Assembly (NCBI RefSeq): GCF_040183065.1 | Contig: NC_091125.1 | Location: 112,410,121-112,474,120, forward strand | Direction of reading: 5' to 3' | Source of the DNA: Periplaneta americana | Taxonomy: Eukaryota; Arthropoda; Insecta; Blattodea; Blattidae | Length of the DNA stretch: 64,000 nt | Position numbers and translations under genes: made by a program | Part shown: one piece after another, positions 30,801-34,544 of the stretch | How positions within the stretch are numbered: the stretch's first letter is position 1 | How the letters are laid out: each line of letters begins with the position of its first letter | Notes under the pieces: generated by a model | Told to the model about the DNA's origin: nothing | Seen by the model: the letters and a program-made list of their open reading frames with translations, nothing else | Databases searched by the model: none

Positions 30801-30900
30801 CACTTATTTCAGTAACTAAACACAACCATAAAATGCATGACAATGCCAATAAGTAAAATGTCTGTCCAGGTTTTGACTTCTTTCTTACTCCTGGCCCCAT
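964..30900 (-). CDS. Megf8: Megf8 homologue, N-terminal nine coding exons (partial gene)
   Basis: Large secreted-domain membrane protein, here only its first 725 codons. Coding pieces in transcript order: 30675-30900, 19957-20120, 17468-17754, 13717-13901, 10389-10839, 8543-8793, 5841-6131, 4125-4262, 964-1147 (2177 nt). All have AG/GT borders and compatible phases, with no in-frame stop. Domain order is signal peptide, CUB, two EGF-like modules and six Kelch blades, as in MEGF8. Blade 5 with RERAFHT, an EE-x-CY segment and YHLGCHxWVS, blade 2 with GGKLADGS, and blade 3 with FSSKLFRIRL fit MEGF8 much better than attractin. Vertebrate MEGF8 works with MGRN1-type E3 ligase and MOSMO to clear Smoothened and tune Hedgehog signalling; fly Megf8 is linked to synapse growth. 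The PSI, second CUB/Kelch set, transmembrane and cytoplasmic parts must lie left of the window. Confidence 0.93.
1395..1485 (+). repeat. Degenerate tRNA-like SINE fragment
   Basis: A GTGGTGCAGCGTAGGCG segment resembles a Pol III A box, and a degenerate B-box-like stretch (AAGTTTGCTTCCC) follows about 40 bases later, then a T-rich run. No cloverleaf can be closed, so this is a SINE head and not a tRNA gene. Low confidence because only one copy is visible here. Confidence 0.3.
1750..2290 (+). pseudogene. Tc1/mariner-type transposase fossil split by a MITE
   Basis: Left of 1973 the plus strand reads a Tc1-like second helix-turn-helix region: DANLIREVENHPF, then TVRRHFRDSGIRSRRTA and a degraded DHVMDCLAY. 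The frame breaks at 1974 and resumes after 2223 with a DFDWRNVNTP-like segment, where such transposases normally read DWxNVxFSDE just before the catalytic core. The 250 bases between are a MITE. Downstream the sequence runs into an A-rich tract and no catalytic core is left. A dead Tc1 superfamily copy. Confidence 0.55.
1974..2223. mobile_element. Small MITE inserted in the transposase fossil
   Basis: Inverted ends: CGTCGTTGTTCCTGCAATAA at 1974-1993 mirrors a nearly identical segment ending at 2223 (CGTCGTCGTTCCTGCAATAA on the complement). TTAT flanks it on both sides (1970-1973 and 2224-2227); the duplication could be TTA, as for PIF/Harbinger elements. Removing it brings two parts of a transposase reading frame together, which independently supports these boundaries. 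No coding capacity. Confidence 0.65.
2615..2700 (-). repeat. tRNA-derived SINE head
   Basis: On the minus strand GTAGCATAGGTGACTTAAG resembles an A box and GTAGGTTCGAATCTCC is a good Pol III B box, about 50 bases apart. The sequence does not fold into a full tRNA and is followed by an A/T-rich body. Interpreted as a SINE remnant. Confidence 0.4.
3328..4061. mobile_element. TTAA-flanked element with about 260-bp inverted repeats
   Basis: TTAA at 3324-3327 and 4062-4065 flanks ends that read GGGGTTTGGTACAGCTTA and, on the complement, GGGGTTAGGTACAGCTTA. The arms (about 3328-3585 and 3800-4061) stay similar throughout, including a shared CAAAATTCA block and CACTGTCCTTCTGCTA. TTAA target choice fits piggyBac or Kolobok families; I see no transposase. 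The reading frames across it are low-complexity shadows. It lies in the Megf8 intron 60 bp from exon 8, and transcripts of either strand could form a long hairpin. Confidence 0.75.
4125..4262 (-). CDS. Megf8: Megf8 exon 8: Kelch blade 5
   Basis: Codes residues 620-664. The peptide has NYLVVFGGYSHRHNKEE, a CYDNQLYLYH segment and LGCHTWVS, a highly MEGF8-specific blade with two conserved cysteines. Acceptor is TTTAATAATAG, donor AAAG then GTAATA (phase 1). The exon is short (138 nt). A long-TIR transposon with TTAA flanks ends 60 bases downstream in the next intron, and a transposase fossil lies on the opposite strand upstream. Confidence 0.92.
4515..4996 (+). pseudogene. mariner-like transposase C-terminal fossil
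   Basis: Reads YLDMLENWLMP, then FQQDGCQAHF (second catalytic Asp region) and WPHRSPDLTPCDFFL (third catalytic Asp in PCDFFL). A +1 frameshift near 4810 leads into WGFVKD and later VAVELIDRDMLTCMWDEIDYWLDVC, the usual C-terminal tail of this insect transposase type. The first catalytic Asp and DNA-binding half are missing and no terminal inverted repeats were found. A dead fragment in the Megf8 intron between exons 7 and 8, on the opposite strand. Confidence 0.75.
5841..6131 (-). CDS. Megf8: Megf8 exon 7: end of blade 3, Kelch blade 4, start of blade 5
   Basis: Codes residues 523-618. KWSEVRP closes blade 3; blade 4 runs through HSTVYHARTNSLLVYGG to RHWSEI; VPRERAFHTSTI opens blade 5. Acceptor is TTTTTTTCTAG; the donor is CATAG then GTTTGT, a weak +3/+4 context. 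The weak donor is the only poor splice site in the chain and might allow regulated use of the exon. A possible internal GT (GGAGGTAAAG) near residue 540 was not used because it breaks the frame. Confidence 0.92.
6333..6606. mobile_element. MITE with about 65-bp inverted ends
   Basis: CGACAGCCCAGTTC near 6334 and CGACAGTCCAGTTA on the complement near 6605 begin arms that both continue with GGAAACAA-x-TCAAAATTTAAAG and TTTTGAGAAAC. The loop contains a short AT microsatellite and is non-coding. The exact target duplication is not clear (ATA or ATAT). Located between Megf8 exons 6 and 7. Confidence 0.6.
7357..7402. repeat. (TAA)n microsatellite
   Basis: Uninterrupted TAA/AAT repeats. The surrounding stretch 6610-7760 between Megf8 exons has no other recognisable feature. 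Confidence 0.9.
7764..7960 (-). pseudogene. Non-LTR retrotransposon ORF2 C-terminal fragment
   Basis: Minus-strand reading gives RERRQRMDTGKFSFLNLYIRNWNALPADLL followed by a basic tail, the familiar C-terminal motif of arthropod LINE ORF2 proteins ((V/M)DTGK-(F/Y)SFLN-x-x-IRxWN-LPAE). Only about 60 residues remain, a typical 5'-truncated copy. The family cannot be fixed from this tail. Confidence 0.6.
8543..8793 (-). CDS. Megf8: Megf8 exon 6: Kelch blades 2 and 3
   Basis: Codes residues 439-521, after split codon 438 (Ile). Blade 2 shows FVIYGGKLADGSFSDELWYY with a closing GKTWS. Blade 3 shows RHTLTLS, a GW-LYLFGGS strand and FSSKLFRIRL. The GG doublets and aromatic closing residues are intact. 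Acceptor ATTGTTGCAG, donor CTTG then GTAAGA (phase 1). The GG-x-LADGS-x-x-(N/D)(D/E) wording matches MEGF8 closely and argues against attractin. Confidence 0.93.
9109..9381. mobile_element. hAT-type MITE, 273 bp, perfect 8-bp duplication
   Basis: Starts CAGAGTCCATG and ends CATGGACTCTG. The 8-mer CATGACTC is repeated exactly at 9101-9108 and 9382-9389. The inner arms share GTAxCxCAATC and GCCATTGTTATTCCA-like blocks, so the inverted symmetry extends about 90 bases with gaps. A second set of the same ends occurs at 32298 and 35455. Non-coding; sits in the intron between Megf8 exons 5 and 6. Confidence 0.85.
9405..9625 (-). repeat. tRNA-derived SINE
   Basis: On the minus strand TGATAGCTCACTTGGGAGAAC resembles an A box and TAGGTTTGAATCCCGG is a clear B box about 45 bases later, followed by a body with GGGTTTTCCC and a 3' part with ATGCTTTTGGGGG. 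Typical tRNA-head SINE layout; no complete tRNA. Confidence 0.55.
9738..10288. mobile_element. Long inverted-repeat element, probably Penelope-type ends
   Basis: Arms of about 118 bp (9738-9855 and 10171-10288) match about 95% in inverted orientation, including TAATAATCCTTCAATAACTG, AAAATTACATTAGGTCATT and GCGCTTTCGCCAAT. The GCTTTCGCC and GCATCTTCAGGTCT wording at the inner edge is reminiscent of Penelope-like element terminal repeats and parallels the layout of the Penelope-like element at 45381-46393. The 315-bp interior has no coding remnant. Lies about 100 bp from Megf8 exon 5 in its downstream intron. Confidence 0.6.
10389..10839 (-). CDS. Megf8: Megf8 exon 5: acidic insert and start of Kelch blade 2
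   Basis: Codes residues 289-437. It is the longest exon seen (451 nt). Only the last 15 or so residues (AARYGHAAC) belong to Kelch blade 2. The remainder is a hydrophilic insert rich in Glu, His and Arg without cysteine until the last residue, with acidic runs such as EESEEQ and EEPRHSEEMEE. As I recall the vertebrate protein, blade 1 is followed almost directly by blade 2, so the insert should project from the propeller as a loop. Phases fit both neighbours, so it is not a retained intron. Acceptor TTTTTCAG, donor AT then GTAAGA. Confidence 0.9.
10917..11537. mobile_element. PIF/Harbinger-like MITE with TTA duplication
   Basis: Ends AGGTAAGCGTTCACTACATC (10917) and, on the complement, AGGTAAGTGTTCACTACATC (11537). 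TTA flanks both sides (10914-10916 and 11538-11540), the 3-bp target typical of PIF/Harbinger. The left end carries a second copy of TTCACTACATCGTATCG about 80 bases inward, a subterminal repeat suggesting paired transposase sites. Interior has no transposase. Located in the intron between Megf8 exons 4 and 5, 78 bp from exon 5. Confidence 0.75.
11725..11800 (+). repeat. Possible SINE head (B box only)
   Basis: GTGGGTTCGAACCTGAC is a good Pol III B box, preceded by a poor A-box candidate. A related-looking inverse B box (GATCTGAACCAATGATACTCGAG context) occurs near 12150 on the other strand. Single weak matches, so low confidence. Outside these, 11541-12595 shows nothing recognisable. Confidence 0.3.
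12600..12627. repeat. (GT)n microsatellite
   Basis: About 13 GT units in the Megf8 intron. No other feature around it. Confidence 0.9.
12741..12800. repeat. (AT)n microsatellite
   Basis: About 30 perfect TA units. The following stretch to 13579 is plain AT-rich intron with no recognisable element. Confidence 0.95.
13580..13704 (-). repeat. Truncated SINE family B next to Megf8 exon 4 donor
   Basis: Matches the body of the full SINE B copies at 25.1 and 39.7 kb: a GGTTATTTTxCxAxGCTxTA core, GGTTATTTAGCGTCTGAATGA, AAGGTGATAAT, GGTGAAATGAG and CCAGCACCGAAxG. The tRNA head is missing; the match stops at TTTGCTCATA near 13704, about six bases from the GTATGT donor hexamer of exon 4 (13711-13716). 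Its retained sequence therefore forms the start of the intron. Confidence 0.8.
13717..13901 (-). CDS. Megf8: Megf8 exon 4: Kelch blade 1
   Basis: Codes residues 227-287, closing split codon 226 (Lys) and ending phase 1. It contains the whole first Kelch motif: RAAHTA at 241-246, a hydrophobic strand SLFVFGGYN with the double glycine at 258-259, and the closing Trp279 (NKWE). Acceptor is TTGTTGGCAG, donor G then GTATGT. The intron side of the donor is unusual: a truncated SINE begins only about six bases after the GTATGT hexamer. Confidence 0.93.
15294..16212 (+). mobile_element. mariner element with internal deletion, nested in the pogo-like element
   Basis: Terminal inverted repeats of about 27 bp begin CGAGGGGGATGCAGGAAATA (left) and CGAGGGGGATCCAGGAAATA (right, complement), flanked by TA at 15292-15293 and 16213-16214. 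At about 919 bp it is shorter than a usual 1.3-kb mariner because the central coding region is deleted. The well-preserved ends make it a plausible substrate for a transposase supplied in trans, but it codes for no functional enzyme. Confidence 0.88.
15454..16113 (+). pseudogene. mariner transposase pseudogene (frameshift and central deletion)
   Basis: The N-terminal HTH region is intact in one frame (VRSVIRFLNARHLKP, NVRKWCEMFNNGR, ETRPGRPS). A frameshift near 15705 moves to a second frame with RRTSLDELHIAFPDISRSLL and HLGYHKICAR. This joins directly to PHTAASTRELLDQFGW, which in a full mariner lies just after the second catalytic Asp. The first Asp and the HDN motif are thus lost; the third Asp (YSPDLAPSDFHLF) remains. 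C-terminal residues continue to about 16113. Clearly inactive. Confidence 0.85.
16260..16460 (+). pseudogene. pogo/Tigger N-terminal DNA-binding domain remnant
   Basis: One frame reads VLSVSEKLKILRRYDENS, a CENP-B-type HTH_psq start, then TLRTIKKNRDSI and ATLRGYKRRKVK. A TAA stop interrupts it at about 16347-16349. It lies inside the element bounded by CAGTAAAACC ends and identifies that element as pogo/Tigger. No HTH_CENPB second half or DDE domain remains before the right end. Confidence 0.7.
16829..17079 (-). repeat. SINE family A copy
   Basis: The minus strand begins with AGCCACCGGTGTAGCTCGGT (A-box-like head) and a B box in CGTGGATTCGATTTCTGC. The body has CTGAGGTTTTCCCC, ATGTCAAGTAATC and CTCGACCTTATCTTGCCAAA, and ends in the family tail GTTATTTAACxxCG-type sequence, here damaged. 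Other copies lie at 19.3, 29.8 and 40.1 kb. Confidence 0.75.
17468..17754 (-). CDS. Megf8: Megf8 exon 3: end of CUB and two EGF-like modules
   Basis: Codes residues 131-225 plus two bases of codon 226. It completes the CUB (LYSDTNYVLDGF, the usual closing strand) and then encodes two EGF-like modules. The first runs from Cys155 to Cys181 with the TWGG-x-DCG ending; the second runs from Cys186 to Cys215 with AAGYSGQAC. Asn158 in the CPNNCS context is a possible N-glycosylation site. Acceptor is GATTTTTAG, donor AATAA then GTGAGT. The two EGFs come straight before the first Kelch blade, as in MEGF8. Confidence 0.94.
17940..18350 (+). pseudogene. Non-LTR retrotransposon ORF2 C-terminus
   Basis: Open plus-strand reading with WNSLHQNPQLIPDLPRKSSV, FRLATGHDCLAKHLHRIGI and a Cys/His knuckle (CPLC-like, here YPLCNS, then EHLKIC), ending YWSARGQMTLL. 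This is the RNase-H-like and zinc-knuckle tail common to insect LINE ORF2 proteins. The stop is followed by an A/C-rich 3' end (AAAACAACAACAAC). 5'-truncated copy; the reading frame is still open, so it is fairly young. Confidence 0.7.
18624..19029. mobile_element. GC-rich MITE with imperfect 28-bp inverted ends
   Basis: CTATAGTCCCGTCGCTCTAA at 18624 pairs with CTATAGTCGCGACGCTGTTA read on the complement from 19029; both continue to TTxCCGGC. The interior is GC-richer than its surroundings (CGCCCGCCATTTTGGC) and non-coding. Target duplication not certain. It lies directly before repeat D. Confidence 0.55.
19124..19625 (+). repeat. Repeat family D interrupted by SINE A
   Basis: Shares TTAGTCAACT, CTAGGCCAGGAGATAATGGG, CCCCTCCA, TTCAGATGCATACAAACAA and GTGAGATxTACTGCCTGATAAT with a continuous copy at 34283-34544 in the same orientation. 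Here the copy is split between ACAAACAA and TTGTTCTTCC by a SINE A. Length without the insert is about 260 bp. The class is unknown (no Pol III boxes, no inverted ends seen). Confidence 0.75.
19311..19554 (-). repeat. SINE family A copy inserted in repeat D
   Basis: Minus strand: AGCCACCGGCGTAGCTCAGT head (A box), GGGTTCGATTTCCGC B box, CTGAGGTTTTGTCC, TCTATGGCGAATCC, CTCGGCCTCATCTCGCCAAA, and the tail TACAGCGTCGTTAAATAACC followed by an A-rich end. Flanks carry an imperfect duplication of about 11 bp, ACAAATGTTCT and ACAATTGTTCT. The uninterrupted repeat D at 34.3 kb shows the empty site. Confidence 0.85.
19957..20120 (-). CDS. Megf8: Megf8 exon 2: core of CUB domain
   Basis: Codes residues 77-130, with codon 76 (Ala) split across the intron. 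The acceptor is TTTATTTCAG; the donor is GCT then GTGAGT. The peptide holds the conserved CUB signature around Cys94 (TECSYDYVFVYDG), the beta-strand core and calcium-site acidic residues of this fold, plus a potential N-glycosylation site at Asn78 (NSS). It ends in phase 0 in the SGxA turn that precedes the last CUB strand. The intron to exon 1 is about 10.5 kb and full of repeats. Confidence 0.93.
20221..20450. other. Purine-rich intronic tract
   Basis: A run of about 200 bases that is almost all A and G on the plus strand (GAAAGAAAGAGAAATAG-type words). Low complexity, no reading frame of interest. The rest of the intron to 21300 (20451-21299) shows nothing recognisable. Confidence 0.6.
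21300..21424. repeat. Near-perfect palindrome, about 60-bp arms
   Basis: TTTAATGTTGTTCTGTCAAT and GACTTAACATGTTATACA are mirrored after a loop of only a few bases by their complement, with about two mismatches per 50 bases. A MITE core or foldback remnant. It is followed at 21441 by a second foldback with different sequence. Confidence 0.8.
21441..21652. repeat. Second foldback repeat, about 65-bp arms
   Basis: Arms carry GTTAAAACTTGTTAATT, AACAACTTTTAATAAT and ACTGTGTTAACT, inverted at 21587-21652. The loop contains TTTTGACGTGATGTCACAAAA, itself partly palindromic around a CRE-like TGACGTGATGTCA. No coding potential. Together with the preceding palindrome it makes a 350-bp block of hairpins. 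Confidence 0.75.
21920..22523 (+). repeat. 44-bp minisatellite, about 13 units
   Basis: Head-to-tail units with core GAGATTTCATCAGAGTAGGA followed by CAGTTGTGTTGTGCAGTTGT. The period is exactly 44 across most of the array; units differ by one to four substitutions, and the last two are more diverged (GCAATCATGAATGAG). The 44-bp length is not a multiple of three and every frame contains stops, so it is not coding. It lies in the first large intron of Megf8. Confidence 0.92.
22618..22865. repeat. Foldback including one inverted minisatellite unit
   Basis: The segment 22803-22862 is a reverse-complement copy of the minisatellite unit (complement reads GTGAGTGAGATTTCAATAGA, GTAGGACAG). Inside it, 22618-22652 (CAACATGGTGAAATATTCAC) and 22745-22782 form another inverted pair. 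The whole suggests that the array was born inside an inverted-repeat element. Between 22866 and 24359 I see only AT-rich intron. Confidence 0.65.
24360..25500. mobile_element. Giant inverted repeat (arms about 340 bp) with nested insertions
   Basis: Left arm 24410-24780 and right arm 24795-25040 plus 25400-25500 are reverse complements with about 90% identity (shared CATTGTTTCTAGAAGCTGAC, GTGATGTTTTATAGCTG, GCTGGTTGGTTGTTGGTTTT, CATTGACTGCT). The right arm is broken by a LINE-like 3' tail that itself holds a SINE B. The words CTTCTAGAA, GTTTCGACC and CCCATCTTCAGAG recall Penelope-type terminal repeats. A coding-like minus-strand frame spans the left arm but is mirrored in the right arm and is not a host gene. 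Confidence 0.7.
25060..25314 (-). repeat. SINE family B, complete copy with 13-bp duplication
   Basis: Minus strand: GTCCACACCTGTGGAGTAAC head, then GCGTCTGGCCGCGAAACCAG, B box GGTTCGAATCCCGG, GAGGTTTTTTCCGGGG, CTGGACACCGGACTCATTTC and the tail TACAGCGTTGTAAAATAACC. TTCTTCGTATTGT flanks both sides (near 25045 and 25311), a clean target duplication. Inserted within a LINE-like 3' tail that resumes as AGTTGTAACCC and ends GCCAGGTTAAAT-type (here TACCAGGTTAAATAAATAAA). Confidence 0.88.
26473..26578 (+). repeat. 54-bp tandem duplication
   Basis: AATCATGTATGAATTATGGT through CTCAGGACTCAAGAG is present twice head to tail with only a few substitutions. Recent local duplication without coding content. 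The neighbouring intron (25505-27045) has no other recognisable element. Confidence 0.85.
27409..27627. promoter_or_regulatory. Left cluster of GTAAC-ACCC-GTTAC motifs
   Basis: Three well-conserved copies (27409, 27565, 27590) and one decayed copy (27612) of the 16-bp dyad. In the last three the spacing is about 22-25 bp, roughly two helical turns. Dyads in both orientations near an element end look like transposase or repressor binding sites; that role is an inference. Confidence 0.45.
28571..28964. promoter_or_regulatory. Right cluster of GTAAC-ACCC-GTTAC motifs
   Basis: Exact copies of TGTAACACCCGTTACA at 28571, 28592, 28780 and 28949. The last abuts the right terminal inverted repeat. 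The first two are 21 bp apart, exactly two helical turns. The exactness contrasts with the decayed coding remnant between the clusters. Confidence 0.45.
29386..29757. repeat. Inverted repeat, about 90-bp arms, with a small tandem duplication in the loop
   Basis: Left arm 29386-29478 (ACACAGGAACGCAATTTCGTAG) and right arm 29665-29757 are inverted copies with about 75-80% identity. The loop holds two tandem units of TTCATTTGACATTT-CGAAAACAAT near 29547-29630. Old foldback element remnant; no coding. Confidence 0.6.
29840..30083 (-). repeat. SINE family A copy
   Basis: Minus strand has an AGCCACTGGCATAGCTCAGG head, GGGTTCGATTTCCACTTG B box, CCGAAGTTTTCACC, TCTATGGAGAATCC and the near-perfect tail TCCATCGACGCTAAATAACC plus AGTTGATACAGCGTCG. 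The clearest view of the family 3' end in the window. It lies in the intron between exons 1 and 2 of Megf8, about 600 bp from exon 1. Confidence 0.85.
30675..30900 (-). CDS. Megf8: Megf8 coding exon 1: start codon, signal peptide, first part of CUB
   Basis: Codes residues 1-75 and ends in phase 1. A basic N-terminus (RKKSK) is followed by a hydrophobic stretch at about residues 14-31 (FYLLALSCILWLCLV), a good signal peptide. The CUB domain starts near Cys41; Cys70 lies in the HCEWLIR motif typical of the first CUB of MEGF8. The donor reads AGAG then GTAATG. I chose the ATG at 30900 because it directly precedes the signal peptide and the frame is closed upstream. No TATA-like or initiator element is obvious next to it, so the promoter is probably further upstream behind a non-coding exon. 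Confidence 0.92.
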
Positions 30901-31050
30901 TGTGCCAAGAATTTATTTCTACCACTTAACTACATAACTGAGTTGGTATAAACATTGATTCTACACTCCAATTCCACTTGTACTCTAAATGCATTTCCAA
31001 TATCTGATTTGAGAAGATTGTCTGTAGATAGCAACAGTCAGAAGAATAAT
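30901..31050 (-). other. Megf8: Probable Megf8 5' UTR exon portion
   Basis: Immediately upstream of the start codon, a minus-strand acceptor (polypyrimidine then TTATTTCAG) ends at 31051. The 150 bases between it and the ATG have no splice donor and would be the 5' UTR part of coding exon 1. The partner leading exon is not identified; one weak candidate is near 50.5 kb. This is a splice-signal inference only and needs transcript data. Confidence 0.4.
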
Positions 31051-32689
31051 CTGAAATAAAACATAGGAATATGAAACGAACTGTATTACAAAATACACAA
31101 GTTCAGCAAGTTTATTTAACCCAACCACTCACAGGTCTGACCCACACTCTTTTTGGAAATACCTATAAAATTTTAACACCACTGTACGCAAAGCATCTAA
31201 AGCTAATATAATTACGGGAATTCGTTAATGCCAAGGTTATCAAAGCATGTTCATCTCTACCCTGAAGGCATCCTGTCAAACAAAAACTATACCCAATACA
31301 TGTACAACCAACATCACATACAATCCCGGCAATTTTACATATATCAAAACAAAGCAAAGTTCCAATATTGCATAAAACGGTAGTATATTTAATTAATTAA
31401 ATATGGAATCTATAAAATCTGCAAGAAAATCACATTTGCCCATATTTGACTTGCTTTCATTTTTTCCATAAGTGACTGAAAATGAATCTTGACGTCACAC
31501 TCACTAGATATTCATTGGTTCCTTGTTATATGTGATATGAAAAATTCATTATTCAGAATTATAGAAAAGATTAAGACAATGTTTCAGATCGGGCCTCAAA
31601 ATGGCAAACTGAACATAGTTCACAGTTTCACCACTAGAAGTCAGGCCTAAAAGTTTAGATAGCTCTGGCTATGCTCGTTGGTCTTCAGCAACGAGTAGTC
31701 TTCAATTCAGTCCATTGAGCTCTATACCAGTCCTATATGTCATTTCTTTGTTTACTCTGTCTTACGTACGGTACAGCCGTATGTTGCACATTATTTCACC
31801 ATCATAACGGCAAAATTAAAGAAATATAATTAATATATATATATACTGTACTTCTTTCAACAAAACAACCATTTCCCATGTGCGTTAGAAAGAGAGAAAG
31901 ATACGCCTCAGGTGTGCCAATTGCACGGAAATTACACGTCACGTTTTTTTTTTTTTTTTTCAGCAATTCTCTACAGAAGTTGGGTATCCAGTTTATAATG
32001 TTGAGATCACTGGTTCAGTCTTACGTGAAATTTTACGCCGCACTGCCAATCTATACAAATGAAATACGGTATATTGTATCGCCAACCCCTAAAATTGAAA
32101 CTGAACATGCCAATCATAGACGTGAGAACCTATTTTCGATCTAATTTTCATTTTCCGGAGCATACCACCACAGGAAATTAATGTGATATAAGCACAGTCT
32201 ACTATATACAGTCACGAAGCTTGGGGTGATTTTTTGCAAATCTCGCGATAGTTGCTAGCCTAACACCGCGGTTATTTAGTAAGACTATGGCCTAACACAG
32301 AGTCCGTGGATATACCAGAGTAGCGCATTCACTGAATGGGCCGCCATTGTTATTCCTTTTCAACACGCGTGGAATAGGAATATTTAAAGGAAAACTCAGA
32401 TATTTTTAATTTGAAGGGCAAAAACTTCTAAAGGATCGTCTTACATTTTAGAACATTATTGTCAGTCGACTTACCAATCTATAAAAACTTAATTTAATAA
32501 TTATTACAGCATAAATACACAATTAAATGTTCAATACACTCCTTCATAAATGTCACAGTTATAGGTATTACAGCAACATGAACTTAATAAATTACAAGTA
32601 ACAAACGAAAATAATAATGTCGCAAATAAAGAAAACAATAAATCTAAACATTTCCAACTGTATTCCTCGTGCAAACTCTCCGACTTCCG

Positions 32690-33395
32690 CATATAAGGGT
32701 ACACTATACTGAAATTAGTTTTAAGAGTTCACAATAGCGAAATCAATAACTACCACAATTACGAAGCTAGATTCACCAAATTTTGATCACTGGCATATCT
32801 GCTTAATAGTGACAAATGTATAAAATTTCATCCGCCTGTGATAAGTGATTTGCATTTTATTAATAATTTATTAAAATATTGAACCGCTTTATATAAAAAG
32901 TCGTTTGCACAACAATTGACAATATACTTAAGTGATATTCACTTATATGGATCAATACATACGTGGAATCAAAGCTTACTACTATAGGGTTTTGTTATAA
33001 AATTAATCAGTAAATTACTAGAATTTTTTATTATAAAATAAAAAATAAAGAAATTAATAGTCACAAAAATTCCTAGTAATTTACCCATTCACTTTACAGA
33101 AAATTCCAATAGTAATGTTTGTTCCAATGTATATAAAGAATCATATAAGTGAATATCAATTAAAAATAATGTAAATTGCGGCGCAAGGGACTTTTTGTAT
33201 AAAGCAATACAATATTTTATTAAGTTATTAATAAAATGCAAACCACTTATCATAGAGGGACAACATTTTGTACATGTGTTATTATTAACCAGATATACTA
33301 GTGATAAACATTTTGTGAATTTAGCTTTAAAACTATGGAAATTAGTAATTTCAGTATAATGTCCCCTAGGATACACTGATGTGAGATTTTGTCAT
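32690..33395. other. Tail-to-tail inverted pair of related coding-like sequences
   Basis: Plus strand 32690-33045 and minus strand 33395-33055 can be aligned over about 340 bases, with better agreement at the protein level than expected for a plain hairpin: both read IS-x-LHFINNL-x-KY, ALYKKS and DIHLY-x-S. The right (minus) copy is open for 95 codons from an ATG at 33376; the left copy has at least two in-frame stops. They converge, separated by about 10 bases. I do not recognise the protein. It could be a duplicated insect orphan gene, a transposon gene, or a pure foldback. Confidence 0.45.
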
Positions 33396-34282
33396 TTTTG
33401 TTAAAAAAAACTGTTTCTTTGTTTTTATCTTTAAAAATTTGTTTATGGTCTAAAGATGCCCTCTGCCAATTTTCATGACATACGACCGGTCATCAGCTGT
33501 TTAGGGTCATATTCTTAAAAGGATGCGCACTCTGACTGTTAATTTAAATGCTCCGTCCACGCCCTCCACTCTGAATTCTGCGACCATTTTGGAAATTACG
33601 CTGTATTTCATACATTTTTTATTATATTAGATTTCCGATTGAGCCAGAGTAGCTTCTCGACTTCTCGAAATATTTCTTTATAGAATCCAACAGATGTTAG
33701 GCCTACTTCAAAGGCTGCTTTCCTTTGAAATATATTCAGTTACAAAGGAGAGCACAACTCTTGTCTAAAGGAAAATTCCACTTGTTGCTAGTAGCCATAA
33801 CAACGTGTTTTCCATGCTTGTTTTTTTTTTTGTGATACAAGAAATATTTGTAAGTTTCTAACAGTTTTATTGTTATTGTTACAAAACTGTCGACAGTCTA
33901 TAGTGATTTGTAAATAATATAGTGTTTTCACAAGTTTACATAGTTTTTTTCAGTCATCTTTATTTACTAGTGTAGGTTAGGTGTGCACAACGTGGTAGTG
34001 TATATAAAGGTAAGTTCTGCATATATTATATGCTAGGTCTATATGTTTCAAATTGCCTGGAAAATAAAAAAGACAGAGACCTGGTTAATTATTATCATCA
34101 TCCCAAACTTTGAAACTTTGAAGTCAATTTTCTCCACTTCAATTTTCTGTAAATTTTGCATTGCTAAAAATGCTACTCTTTCTACAGGTTTTGTACTACA
34201 TGCTTGATTTTTTGCAGAGGTTTTTGAATATGTTCTTAACAAAACTTACTATCAGGATTATACCTAACACTCATATTTTTTG

Positions 34283-34544
34283 TTGTTGTTGCTTAGTCAA
34301 CTGTCCGAAGATAGGTTTGAACCTCATAAGTAACACCAATAAGGCATCACTCATGAAACAACTAGGCCAGGAGATAATGGGGTAGGGTGGCCAGTTCCTT
34401 TCCCCCCTCCAATGCATACTTCGCCGGTTAGCTACATATTCCACTAATCGGACTTCAGATGCATACAAACAATTGTTCTTCCTCTGTCACATATCGTCAA
34501 GTGAGATATACTGCCTGATAATATATTTACATATCAGCCAGAAT
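34283..34544 (+). repeat. Repeat family D, uninterrupted copy
   Basis: Same family as 19124-19625: TTAGTCAACTGTCCGAAGA, AACTAGGCCAGGAGATAATG, TCCCCCCTCCAATGCATACT, CTTCAGATGCATACAAACAA, TTGTTCTTCCTCTG and TACTGCCTGATAATAT. It shows what the 19-kb copy looked like before the SINE landed. Surrounding 33400-34280 and 34545-35365 are AT-rich with no other call. Confidence 0.75.

Noticed and set aside
964-30900. Attractin (Atrn/Atrnl1, fly distracted) as identity of the CUB-EGF-Kelch gene
   Set aside because: Same domain order at the N-terminus, but motifs such as GG-x-LADGS, FSSxLFRxRL and YHLGCHxWVS, plus two EGF modules directly before the propeller, match MEGF8 better.
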